From NCBI RefSeq assembly GCF_902686445.1, contig NC_062226.1, forward strand, positions 14,666,001 to 14,730,000: a stretch of 64,000 nt of DNA. The letters run 5' to 3'. The translations under genes were made by a program, and so were the position numbers. The first letter of the stretch is position 1; the number at the start of each line of letters is the position of its first letter. Shown here in pieces: positions 54,911 through 64,000 of the stretch. Source of the DNA: Sciurus carolinensis (taxonomy: Eukaryota > Chordata > Mammalia > Rodentia > Sciuridae). Under the pieces are notes generated by a model. That model searched no databases and had not been told where the DNA came from. It was given only the letters and a program-made list of their open reading frames with translations.

Positions 54911-54941
54911 GGTCTAGAATCTCACTTTTCTCACTCCCAGT

Positions 54942-55305
54942 GCTGTGGGCCAAATTCTGTCCCTCTTCTCCCAGAATGACATGTTGAAGTCCTAATCCCC
55001 GGTCTTCAAATGTGACCTTCTTTGGAGAAAGGGCCTTTAAAGAGGAAATTAAATTACAATCGGTTTGTTAGGATGGGCCATCACCCAATATGGCTGGTGT
55101 CCCCTAAGGAGGAGATCAGGACACAGACGCACTCAGAGGAAAGACCATGTGAAGACCCAGAGAAGGCGACCACCTCTGAGCCGAGGAGCAAGACCTCACA
55201 ATGAAACCAATCTTGGCAGCACTTTGGTCTTGTCCTTTTAGCCTCCAGAATTGTAAGAAAATAAACTTCCGTGGTGCTTTGTAATGGCAGCCCTTGCAAA
55301 CCAGC
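54942..55305 (+). mobile_element. MLT1-type MaLR LTR, near full length
   Basis: Forward LTR with 'gacatgttgaagtcctaatc', 'agggcctttaaagaggaaat', 'ggctggtgtcccctaaggag', 'gaccatgtgaagacccagag' and 'gcctccagaattgtaagaaa'. No internal viral sequence. Confidence 0.88.
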
Positions 55306-57184
55306 CTACCCAGCCTCTGCCTCCTTTCGGGTAGGGCAAGGAGAGGCGTCTGCAGCCGAGACTTCAGCAGGAGCCAAGCCGTGAAAGACCTCAGGGCATC
55401 TGGGCTGGGGAGGGAAGGGGCCCAGGTCTAGGGCGACTGGGAGGATGCTGATGTTCTGTTGCTGGGCCGTCTGGGGCGCATGCTCGTGCCCTTAGTGGGA
55501 TGCCACAGAACCTGGAGGCAGAAAGCCAGACACTGCATGCCCACCGAGCCAAGGGTGTCTAGGATGCCAGATTCTCCCTCTTCCTCTCTGGAATTCGGAG
55601 GGAAGTTTGCACAAAGATCGAGAAGCAGACAGGGCTTGGTTCTGATGTCTCACAAAGTGCACTGCACCCCGCTACCCCCAGGTGCCATGCAAAGGGCTGA
55701 TAAAGACTGAACCTAAGGATATGGGCCAAGCCACGTACAGGAAGCCTGAGCAAGGTGTCGCCTGCCCTTCCTTCCCGGTTAGCCTGAATCTCTATCATGT
55801 ACAACTATGCAGATCCAGAAAGTTGATGGTGGTGTGCTACCTCTACTGTGGGAAGAAAGGTCAGTGGGAGGCACTGAGCTGGCTCGTCTGTCCAGCTGTT
55901 GTCTGGGGGAGCAACCTGACCAAGCCCCCATATGGAGGAGGAGGCGAATGGATACTGGGTGTCTTCCAGAGCCTTCTTACTGTCATCGTCCCGTGAAGCA
56001 GGAGGCAGATTAAATGAGAAGTAGGCTTCTTGCATGTGAACATAAGCAAAAGTGTGGACGAGAAGGTGGACCCTTATCACACGGTGGTCCAGCCTGCCCG
56101 TAGCGAGCCATGGCCCCACATCTCAGGTCCTGCTGATCACCTGGCAACTCCTCCTCCCGTAACCGGAGCTCATGAAGGGTGGTGGGGAAGCATCCCTTCA
56201 GCCTAGGCTGATGGACCATCTGCAGTCCAAGTGACTTGTCAAGGTATCAAGAAGTGTGGCACTCCCTTCCCCAGTGGACAGAGATGAGCTCAAGACCCCC
56301 CTCTTCCACTGGCCCCTCTTTCTGTCTATCTCTGTTGCCATTAATGTCCATTCTCACCTCCAAGGGGATGGTGGGAAGTTAGGCCTGGGCTGGGAGCTGT
56401 TAGGTAACTGTCCCACTTTCATGTTTTGCTGCCACCTCAAGGTCTGGATGAGAGAGGTGTGAAGCTGAGCAGCGCATTTCAAGCCCACATGATCTAAAAT
56501 GTGTTTCCTATTTTTAAATTGAGCTTATTTATATATTTTGCAGCTACTTTTTATAAATGGAAATAGAATAGCAATGAAAATCCTCCTTTCTTTTTGTCTC
56601 TTGCACCAGACTCCTCAAAGTTATGGCCCTGGATTCTCCCATCTCCACTGCGAAACTCTGGTGGACCAGTCCCGTGTCTAGAGAGGGGACAGGGAGACTG
56701 TGGCATGGTGGCTGGTTCTGTGGTCAGCTCCTGGAGATCATGTTGCCTCTGAGAACTTTCTTTCCTAAAAGGTCTGTCCAGGTTATAGTCTTTGAAGTTG
56801 AGATGAGGAATGTGGCTTTGAATCAGACCAGCTTTGTCCTCACTGATGGTCAGTCCCACTCAATGTCAACTGCAGCATCCTTGTGAAGGTCAACCAGGAA
56901 CTTCATGCACTGGTTCATCGAACACGTACTTTTGAGCATTGGTAGGAACAAATGTCACCCTCAGTGGGATGGATCCTGAACTCGCTGAGTCTCACATTCT
57001 GGACATCTTGTACCTATGGTCACGCAGATTCAACCACTCAATGTCATTAAAGTCAAAGCGAGTCTACATGGACGCTGTGGAATGTACTTGAGGAAACAAA
57101 GAGAGAGTATTTGACTTGGCATGTGTCTTGGATTTATGCAACCAGCCTGAACTCTCTGTGCTGAAGAGAGCAGTCGAGTGGAGA
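55306..57184. other. Mostly unassigned sequence, no gene
   Basis: A reverse L2 trace is possible at 55370-55450 ('ccaagccgtgaaagacctca'). Frames of 100-119 codons (for example 55494-55853-like lengths at 55805-56119 and 56551-56859) have no recognisable domain. 56910-57010 may be another L2 trace. Confidence 0.45.
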
Positions 57185-57380
57185 GATGCGGTCGAGGCTT
57201 TGGAATCAGTGTGTATTTGAATACTCAATTCATCGCAAACGATGTGGGCAAGTTGTTTTACCTCCTTGAACTCCAGTTCTTTCAACTCTAAAGGAGGACA
57301 CAAAATGCTACCTTTACAGTGTTGTCACTAAAGTTAAATAAGCAAGTGCAAGTGCAGCGGCTTGCATTCAGCAAACCTTA
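57185..57380 (+). repeat. MIR SINE
   Basis: Forward MIR: 'gaggctttggaatcagtgtg', 'gatgtgggcaagttgtttta' and 'gcggcttgcattcagcaaac'. Confidence 0.88.
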
Positions 57381-57434
57381 GCCAGGTTTCCCCTGGCCCT
57401 GCTGGGAAATGCGCAGTGGAGGGGCTCCCAGGGT

Positions 57435-57548
57435 GAGCTGCAGCAGGACAGGTGTGACATCTCTAGTTCTCTGCTGTGTCCCCAGTACTCAGCACCATAC
57501 CTGGCTCACGCTCCATATTCAACAAATCGGTGCTACTTACTGAGTCGT
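57435..57548 (+). repeat. L2 3' end
   Basis: 'ctctgctgtgtccccagtac', 'tcagcaccatacctggctca' and 'ccatattcaacaaatcggtg' match the L2 3' terminus. Confidence 0.75.
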
Positions 57549-57649
57549 GGGCTTTATTTACCCACCGAAACCTAAGATCCAGAACCATTCATTGCTTGGG
57601 AGAGAAGAGAACAGCGCACGGCAGCAGCCGCACCAGTGCCGGAGCTTCC

Positions 57650-57985
57650 ATAGCGATCAGGACGTAGGAAGAGCAAGTGGCATTGAGAAGGCAGGATGCT
57701 GAGTGATATAATCATGGTGCATAAAGTGAAAGGTGGCAGGCGGCGGAGGAGATGAGGTTGGAGTGGAAGGTGGGGCCCAGGCATGGAGTGCTTCTCACTT
57801 GAGTCTGTGGAAACAGTTAAGGGCTTTACTCAAGGGTGTCCTGTGGCCAGAGGTCCATTTTAGGACAATCGCCTGGGAGGAATGGGAGAGATGAGAGGCA
57901 GACGTGGAGGCAGGGAGACCAGTTTGGGCGCTGTTGCCAGGGCTGGGAGCTGGGAGAAGACTGTGAAGTCAGGGCAATGGGAAGG
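57650..57985 (-). repeat. L2 LINE region, reverse
   Basis: 'ggcggaggagatgaggttgg', 'cagttaagggctttactcaa' and 'gaggcagggagaccagtttg' follow the internal reverse L2. Confidence 0.78.
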
Positions 57986-58264
57986 GTGGGAAGGGAAGAT
58001 CCAAGAGCTGTCAAAGCCACACCGCTGCGGCTTTCAGTTGCTGCTCAGCAGCTGATGCAGTCCGGGGGCCTAGGTTCTGCCTGGGAACCAAGGGTCACCG
58101 TTCGGTTCTGTCCCTCCTGAGTGTGATGGGAGGCCTCCTGCATTTTCCAGTGAGGGCTGGGTCAATGCACGACATCCTCCTGGAAGTTCCTTTCCAGAGG
58201 TCTCTGCTAAGGGCCGAGGATCCCTCTGCCATTCCTTTATCCACCAGGCTGTCAATCTGGTAAA
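57986..58264. other. Unassigned sequence
   Basis: No feature recognised. Confidence 0.4.
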
Positions 58265-58402
58265 CAAAGGGTGTTGTCAAACTGCCTTATTGAGAAGCAG
58301 TTTAAATTAACCTTGACAGGTGGATTAATAAATAATAAGGCCTGAATGGCTTATAAAGAAATCAATTGCACTATAAATTTTAAAACAGCACGTGCTCAGC
58401 CC
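58265..58402. promoter_or_regulatory. Candidate conserved non-coding element
   Basis: Repeat-free A/T-rich island: 'gcagtttaaattaaccttga', 'caggtggattaataaataat' and 'aaatcaattgcactataaat'. E-box-like CAGGTG lies next to a TTAAT core. Confidence 0.4.
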
Positions 58403-58929
58403 CCCAACCCAGTGATGCTATAGCATTCTTAAGAAATTCTGAATGTGCCCAAACTCAATTTCAGGCAATTTCATCACTTTGGAGATTAGACAGAATGCAT
58501 TCAGTGGTACAGGTGGTTGTATGGTTGAAATGGCTGAGGGATATTTAATGGGAGCAACTTGTGGAAAACAAGAAGATCTACCCTCATTCTCTACCTGAAA
58601 TGCGCAGCACGTGATTTGCGCACACCTCTCTTTGCATAGTCCCTGACTTTGCCTGGACTGGAAAGAACCCAAGGGCCATGTGACCCAGTGGTTCTCAGCC
58701 CTTCCAGACTAATATTTTGTGAAGCTTTCTTTATTATCCTGAAATGGGATTCATAAATTACATAACCCACCTAGACATCTCATTTTAAAAATCCCTATAA
58801 TGCCTCAACTGCAAAGTAAATGAAAAATAAAAAAGCAAAGTAATTTATAATGAAATAAGCTATGTGTCAATATGCGAATGAGTGGCTGTGACTAGATTGC
58901 AGGACGTTAAGGCAGACAGTGGATTGTTT
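58403..58929. other. Unassigned, possible DNA transposon
   Basis: 58685-58800 ('agtggttctcagcccttcca', 'cataacccacctagacatct') looks like a decayed DNA transposon end. No gene. Confidence 0.35.
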
Positions 58930-59100
58930 GATGGGAACCAAAATGGGCGTGTGGACCTGGCCACTCAGCAGCACAGCCCTCAGAACTGATTTTTCTGAAA
59001 CGGTGGAGATTCGAATCAAACAGAGCACAATCTCTCCTTGATTTGCATCCTGAAAAATTCAGGGGAATATTAAAATTATTCCAAAATACCTTTTTCTAGG
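58930..59100. promoter_or_regulatory. Candidate conserved element with octamer
   Basis: Repeat-free island containing a perfect reverse octamer ATTTGCAT (59041-59048), with 'tgatttttctgaaacggtgg' upstream and 'atattaaaattattccaaaa' downstream. Confidence 0.36.
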
Positions 59101-59324
59101 TGTGAAATGAAACCAGTCGAGACCGAGGTGGATATTTCACTCCTATGTCAGGGACGACCTTTCAAAATCGAGGGTGGTGTGGTCTTGTTCTTCACCGGGC
59201 AGGGCCTTGCCATGTGCTGCAGGCTTTCTGGCATGCAGATCGCAACAGTATCTCTTCCCTCTGGAGTGATAACCAAAAGTGTTCTACAAATGTCCCAAAC
59301 CTTCTCTCGAGATGAGATTATGCT
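59101..59324. other. Unassigned sequence; 103-codon frame
   Basis: A plus-strand frame 59107-59418 runs into the repeat tail at its end. It has no domain I recognise. Confidence 0.4.
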
Positions 59325-59402
59325 TCTGTCAAAATGCACACATGCATTCTACAGTCATATACAACAAATTAGAACAAATAAAAAAATAATTAAAAGCAGA
59401 TC
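59325..59402 (+). repeat. Probable retroposon 3' tail
   Basis: 'cacatgcattctacagtcat', 'atacaacaaattagaacaaa' and 'taaaaaaataattaaaagc' resemble the tail of a rodent (squirrel) retroposon. The body is not identified. Confidence 0.4.
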
Positions 59403-59484
59403 GAGTTACCCAGATTGAGGTCCATAGCTGTTTTCCAATCTCTTCATGGTTTTGATGGAGATAGAGGAGACTGGAGAAGGGAAG

Positions 59485-59905
59485 TGCTTTAGTCAGTTTT
59501 TTCGCTGCTGTGACTAAATGGTCTGACCAGCACGATTACAGAGGAGGAAAGGTTTATTTGGGGGCTCATGGTTTCAGAGGTCTCAGTCCATAGAAGTCTG
59601 GCTCCATTCCTCCGGACTCGAGGTGAGGCTGAACATCATGGTGGAAGAGCGTGGCAGAGGAAGCAGCTTGCCTCATCAGGAAGCAGAGAGAGAGTGTCCA
59701 CTCTCCAGACACAAAATATATACCCCAAAGCCACGCCCCAATTCCAGTCTCCTCCAGTCACACCCTGCCACTTCTATTAATCCTATCAGGGATCAATTCA
59801 CTGATTGGGGTAAGACTCTGACAAACCAGTCATTTCTCCTCTGAACCTTCCTGCATTGTTTCACACGTGAGCTTTCGGGGGACACCTCACATCCAAACCC
59901 TAACA
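59485..59905 (-). mobile_element. Rodent MaLR solo LTR with target duplications
   Basis: A complete 421-base LTR in reverse, starting TG ('tgctttagtcagttttttcg') and ending CA ('acatccaaaccctaaca'). It is flanked by a perfect 5-bp GGAAG (59480-59484 and 59906-59910). It is the same family as 14450-14933. No internal region is left, so it is a solo LTR from recombination. Confidence 0.9.
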
Positions 59906-59910
59906 GGAAG

Positions 59911-60394
59911 GGACTTGTGTTTCTGGAGGAAGGCCAGCACCCAGGTCTCCTGTGGGCAAGACCAGGGCCTTCCTGCTAGCTGCCTCTCTCCTGCACAGGG
60001 GACCCTCCTGAGCAGTCATGCCTTTGCAACCTGACCTGGGGAGAGATCCTTCACCAGTGGAGAGTCAGCCCTGAAACCTGACTGCTTGTGAATTCTGGGC
60101 ATCAGTTGTGATGTGCATATTCTTAAAGCAAGATTCATCAGCATTTAAAAATATTACTACATTATTCTTATTTTCCTTTTCTCTATCATCTTATCCTAAG
60201 CAAAGGTGGGCAAAAGACTTTGAATTATAAAGTGTAATCTATGGGGCATTAGTAGTTCTCTTTCTGCCTTAACCAATGTTTTTTCCCATCAGATGGTTGA
60301 GATGCCTCAAAATCACCCCATACCTTCAATAAAGTCATGTGAAGTTCTCCTGTAAAATGCAAATGTTTTTTATTTACTCCTATAAGTTCTTCAG
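59911..60394. other. Unassigned sequence, no gene
   Basis: A/T-rich 60110-60360 could be a weak conserved non-coding element ('gcatttaaaaatattactac'). No gene. Confidence 0.4.
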
Positions 60395-60500
60395 TGACCT
60401 TTCAGGTCCTCGGTTTCCACAGGATAGAGAGAAACACACTTCATAATGTTGCTGTGAAAGTTTAACATGATTAATGCGTACAATTAAAACACTCATATAA
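60395..60500 (+). repeat. MIR fragment
   Basis: 'cttcataatgttgctgtgaa' and 'agtttaacatgattaatgcg' fit the MIR downstream half. Confidence 0.65.
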
Positions 60501-61054
60501 GTGGTCTGGTAGATACAAGGCATGCATATGCTCCCCTCTCTAATCTCAAGGCAGACATCACTAATCTATCTTGGCCTTCTTCTGTGTGGACACCAGTGCA
60601 AACTCAGATACCTTCTCAGATTAGAAATCCAGACATTCGAGACTACTTGGGATCAGAGCAGGAATTGAATGCTTTGTTCTTCTTTGCCTTAGCCAATTGC
60701 TGGACACTAACTCCTTTCAAGTTAATGAGAGCTGAGATAATCCCTCAGATATCAGATCCTGTAGGAATGGAGAAAGTGCTATGGAAAGGTCCAAGATGTC
60801 AGGGAAGGGAAGGAGAAGTGGGGGAGCAGGTCCAGTGCAAGAGGGCAGTGAGCTGCATCAGCCTTGCCTGTGGAGACAGAAGGCCACATGCAAGCCACCT
60901 AGCACACACCTGCCACACACAGACGCTCAGTCTCTGATGGCTGTCTTCCTGGTTTGCTCGTTTCTCAGGTATCTTTTCTCCCATGGCTGCCTTGCCGCCC
61001 TGTTGCCTATGAAGTTCAACCCAGACTTAGTATAACGATAATTAAGGAGAGTCG
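60501..61054. other. Unassigned sequence, no gene
   Basis: The 117-codon plus frame 60584-60937 has no domain. Confidence 0.45.
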
Positions 61055-61240
61055 TTGACACCCACTGAGCACTAATCACGTAGAGGAAGTCTTTCGCTTC
61101 CAAGGGTTATGTTATTTGATCCTCACAATGTCCCTGTGAAATGAGAGCTATCATCATCCACATTTTTCAGGCAGAGAAGTTATTACCGCTCAGGGCTAGA
61201 GCCAGTCGGTGCTGGAGCTGAGATTTGATCCCAGACTTTT
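61055..61240 (-). repeat. MIR SINE
   Basis: Reverse MIR: 'cactgagcactaatcacgta', 'tatttgatcctcacaatgtc' and 'gctgagatttgatcccagac'. Confidence 0.9.
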
Positions 61241-62004
61241 GCTGCTGAGAATGACAACTGTCACCATGCCTTCCAGCCCCACTGTGGGTCTGGCCCTGCG
61301 GTGGGCGTGGGAGATGGAGGGCACAGTCCTTGGCTTCAAGGGGCTCTCAGTCTGGTAGTAGAGTCTGGTGACATCTGTGGGGCTTCCAGGGGAGGGACTG
61401 TGGTCAGGCAGGTGGGGCGTTGAAAAAAGTGAGATTAAGAGCTAATGAGCTAAGCATGTGCCTGGTGAGGTCAAGGGCAGCCAGTGATGTTATAATCGAA
61501 GACGCTCAGAATACTCATTTCTCTAGTTCTGAAGGTCTGGCGCTGGCTTTGAGACCCACCAAGGATAGCATGGAGTATTTATTATTCTATGATGTTATCT
61601 AAATCCTAGATGCTAGAATTCAAAGACTCTATAATTTTTGACTAAGATTCTGTAAACTCACACATCATTTTATTTTCGAAACCAACTACAAAGTCAGAAA
61701 CAGGCTTTCCTACCTCCCTTTTGGCAAATTCTGGAAACTAAGAGCCTTTCCTTGTCTTCTGGGTGTCTCCTCTGGTGACCTCTAGGTGGCATCCGGCCCT
61801 CTGACCAAGACTCCAGAGCCACACAGGCTCCAGGAGGCGGGGGCTCCAGGAGACTTTGAGGGATCATTCTACAGCTTGGGAGCTTCATCCTGAAACTGAG
61901 GAGGGGATCTTAAAAATGTGGGGAAAGTGCTTCAACTTAGCAGGAGCATGACAGGATGATTCAAGCATTTACAGGAAGCATGGTAGTGACTTCGAAACTG
62001 TGTC
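61241..62004. other. Unassigned sequence, no gene
   Basis: No feature recognised. Confidence 0.4.
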
Positions 62005-62094
62005 TCCAAGAAGATAGAAGGATCATTATTGCCACTCTGCAAATAAGGGAACGGAGGCACAAGAAGGTAAGCAAATTGGTTCGGGTCATGGAGT
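62005..62094 (-). repeat. MIR fragment
   Basis: 'ggatcattattgccactctg', 'caaataagggaacggaggca' and 'caagaaggtaagcaaattgg' fit a reverse MIR core. Confidence 0.75.
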
Positions 62095-62380
62095 TGTATA
62101 GGTTGAAATTTGGGACCAGAAGTGTTTTGGATTTGGGCATGTTTGCATGTGTATGATGAGCTATCTTGGGGATAGGACAGATCTCTGAACATGGAGTTCA
62201 TTTGTGTTTTACGTACACATAATGCATATGCCCTGATCATTTTATGAAATGTTTTAAAATTATTTGCTTGTGAAAACTTCGTGCTGTGGAATTTTCCACT
62301 CATGGGGTCTTGTCAGTGCTCAGAAAGTTTCAGATTTTCGAGCCTTTTGGATTTTGGGTTATGGAATTGGGGATGTTTAC
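62095..62380. mobile_element. Tigger-type MITE (MER2/MER8-like)
   Basis: 'gggaccagaagtgttttgga', 'gatgagctatcttggggata', 'gtggaattttccactcatgg' and 'gtttcagattttcgagcctt' match a short Tigger-derived MITE. Length and order agree; the subfamily is unresolved. Confidence 0.8.
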
Positions 62381-62599
62381 TTGTAAATGGAAAAACAAAT
62401 CTCAAACCCAGCTCTCTGCACCCAGCTTTTCGCTGAGAAGGCTGCCTTGAGAAAGGTATAAGACAGGGACTGGGGAAAGCATTTCCAGTCCCCGGCTGCC
62501 ACTGCGGGAGGACAGTGGTCCCACGGCCCCCCAGGGCTCAGAGGAGGTACTCTCCCAAGTTCTGGGGACAATGACCTGAACATCTTCCAGAGGCCATTA

Positions 62600-62980
62600 C
62601 TGTGCTGATCCCATGTCCCATGTCCTCACAGACCTCTACTTTTGTGTGAGGTCTTCCTTCTGCCTGAAACACTGAACCTTCTCTAGGTAGGGTCAGCTCC
62701 AGGGTCTCCTCTCTTCTGAAGTCGTTCCTGAGTCCCTGCACTCAGATGCTCCTCCCTTCTTTGTGTTCCCATAACACCTTGCGTGCGTGCATGTGTGTGT
62801 GTGTGTGCGCGTGTGTGTGTGTGTGTGTGTGTGTGTGTCCAGCTCTCCTCAGACTGCAATTTTTACTATTTGTTCTCTCAATCAGGGGCTCCTGACGAGA
62901 GCTGATTTACTCGGCTCTGTTTACTCAGTACCTGTTTACTGCCTGACATAGTGTTTGTGTTCAAGAGAGTTTATGCAAGG
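62600..62980 (+). repeat. L2 3' end, split by TG repeat
   Basis: 'gaggtcttccttctgcctga' and 'aagtcgttcctgagtccctg', then after the TG repeat 'cctcagactgcaatttttac', fit a forward L2 end. Confidence 0.6.
62781..62838 (+). repeat. (TG)n microsatellite, interrupted
   Basis: About 28 TG-type units with GCGC and CATG interruptions. Confidence 0.96.
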
Positions 62981-63812
62981 GGAAAATAAATGTAGTGAAG
63001 GCAGGAAGCTGGGGGCCTGCTACAGTTTAATTTTAATTATTTCACTATTTTGAAATCTATTTTTTCAATTTTATTTTTGAATTTCAATGACCCGATTTGA
63101 TCTTGAATAGCTTCTCTCTAGGACCTGGGGTTCCCATTCTGTAAAATTAACGCCAGGGGTGGGATAAACTGGATTTTAGTCCTATTAGATGTGGCTGAGA
63201 GTTCTTAAGCAGCAAGGTAAATGGGATGCAAGTCTCTTTGTCCCTAATCTTAAAGTCCAGGATGGCCAGGAGTGTTCTTCCATGGGGTTCCTAGGGACCT
63301 GGGCTCCTTCCAGTCTCCTGTCCCCACCACTTTGTGGTACATCCTGTGGTCTCAAGATCTAAGGAGAAGCTCCAGCCTCATATCAACATATGTCACAATA
63401 AGATGGAGGAGGAAAAAAGCAAAGGATACCCACAACTGTATCTTCAGAGAACTTCCTGGAAGTTTCCACTTGTATGCAGTCACTGGAAGTAGGCCTCGTG
63501 CTCACTGCTAGCTGCAAGGGAAGCTGGGCATGTAGACCACATTCTGTGCTGTCATGGGAGAAGAGCACCGTGGATGTTAGGGGCCCTCCAGCAGCTGGAC
63601 CATGAGCTCCACCCTTCCAAGGATTAAGAAGTTTAAGGTGGGCATGCTGGCAGCCAGCCTTGATATGTCCCGACACATCATGGAGAAGGCTGGTGTTGAC
63701 TCAGACATACTGTGAATCCGTGGGGAGGCAAGGCCTTTCCTCTCGAGGCTGGGTGACTTTGATTAACCAGCATTTGCATAATGATGTTTCTTTGTCTCTG
63801 TCCATTTTATTT

Positions 63813-63814
<2 letters not shown>
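62981..63814. other. Unassigned; A/T-rich start, no gene
   Basis: 63020-63115 is A/T-rich and repeat-free ('gtttaattttaattatttca'). The rest lacks repeats or exons. Confidence 0.4.

Positions 63815-63862
<48 letters not shown>
63815..63862 (+). repeat. (T)48 tract, SINE poly-A tail
   Basis: 48 uninterrupted T residues. On the minus strand this is the A tail of the adjacent SINE. Confidence 0.97.
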
Positions 63863-63863
<1 letters not shown>

Positions 63864-63937
63864 GTGCTGGGGATCGAACCCAGGGCCTTGTGCTTGCAAG
63901 GCAAGCACTCTACCGACTGAGCTATCTCCCCAGCCCC
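63863..63937 (-). mobile_element. ID-type SINE, intact head, young-looking
   Basis: On the minus strand it reads 'ggggctggggagatagctca', an A-box-like 'tagctcagtcggtagagtg' and a perfect B-box-like 'gggttcgatcccc', then 'agcacc' and 48 A. A perfect 9-bp TTATTTAAT brackets the whole insertion (63807-63815 and 63938-63946). The head resembles a tRNA but ends in a retroposon tail. Confidence 0.93.
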
Positions 63938-64000
63938 TTATTTAATGTTTTGGAGTGCTTGTGTTAGTTGGGTGTACGGATCTTAGAGCCTTTTGCAACC

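Noticed and set aside
63863..63937. tRNA gene
   Set aside because: A and B boxes are present, but the A tail and target duplication show a tRNA-derived SINE. The same applies to 6225-6335 and 23482-23612.

Overview
The window is mammalian nuclear DNA, most likely from a squirrel-family rodent (ground squirrel or marmot type). The evidence is the repeat content. There are tRNA-derived ID-type SINEs, two of them (near 6,300 and 23,500) with an extended tail of the kind I associate with squirrels. There are rodent-style MaLR LTRs, plus very many older mammal-wide repeats (MIR, L2, MLT1-type LTRs, L1M, MER20, Tigger-like MITEs). Species assignment is an inference. No search was possible.

I find no host protein-coding gene. 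The longest open frames (about 100-246 codons) cross microsatellites or repeats, show no recognisable domain and lack convincing exon structure. The one recognisable protein-coding remnant is the C-terminal part of a LINE-1 ORF2 at 1634-1960 (minus strand). The window reads as intergenic or intronic DNA.

Layout. 1-12 kb: MIR copies, a 5'-truncated L1 (1315-1905), an ID SINE with an (A)21(AT)21 tract (6163-6335), MER20 beside a second hAT-like MITE (8815-9160), L2 and another L1 end. 12-24 kb: an MLT1-type LTR split by a younger MaLR LTR (14237-15182), L2, and a decayed L1M (21690-23865) carrying an ID insertion. 24-36 kb: MIR and L2 mosaic with AT-rich non-repeat islands, the longest at 29130-29640. 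36-44 kb: compound microsatellite, L2 and L1 ends, and a CpG-rich patch between two AT-rich blocks (38560-39010). 44-58 kb: MIR and L2 mosaic, a tail-to-tail MIR pair (53115-53530), an exact 17-bp tandem repeat, and an MLT1-type LTR. 58-64 kb: AT-rich islands, a solo MaLR LTR with target-site duplications (59485-59905), a Tigger-like MITE, and a young-looking SINE with a 9-bp duplication and a 48-nt T tract.

No genes act together here. The parts most likely to be functional are the non-repeat AT-rich islands with homeodomain- or octamer-like motifs, which look like candidate conserved non-coding elements, and the CpG patch at 38641-38890. I found no previously undescribed system. Old-repeat boundaries are approximate (often 10-30 bases) because they come from comparison with remembered consensus patterns, not alignment.
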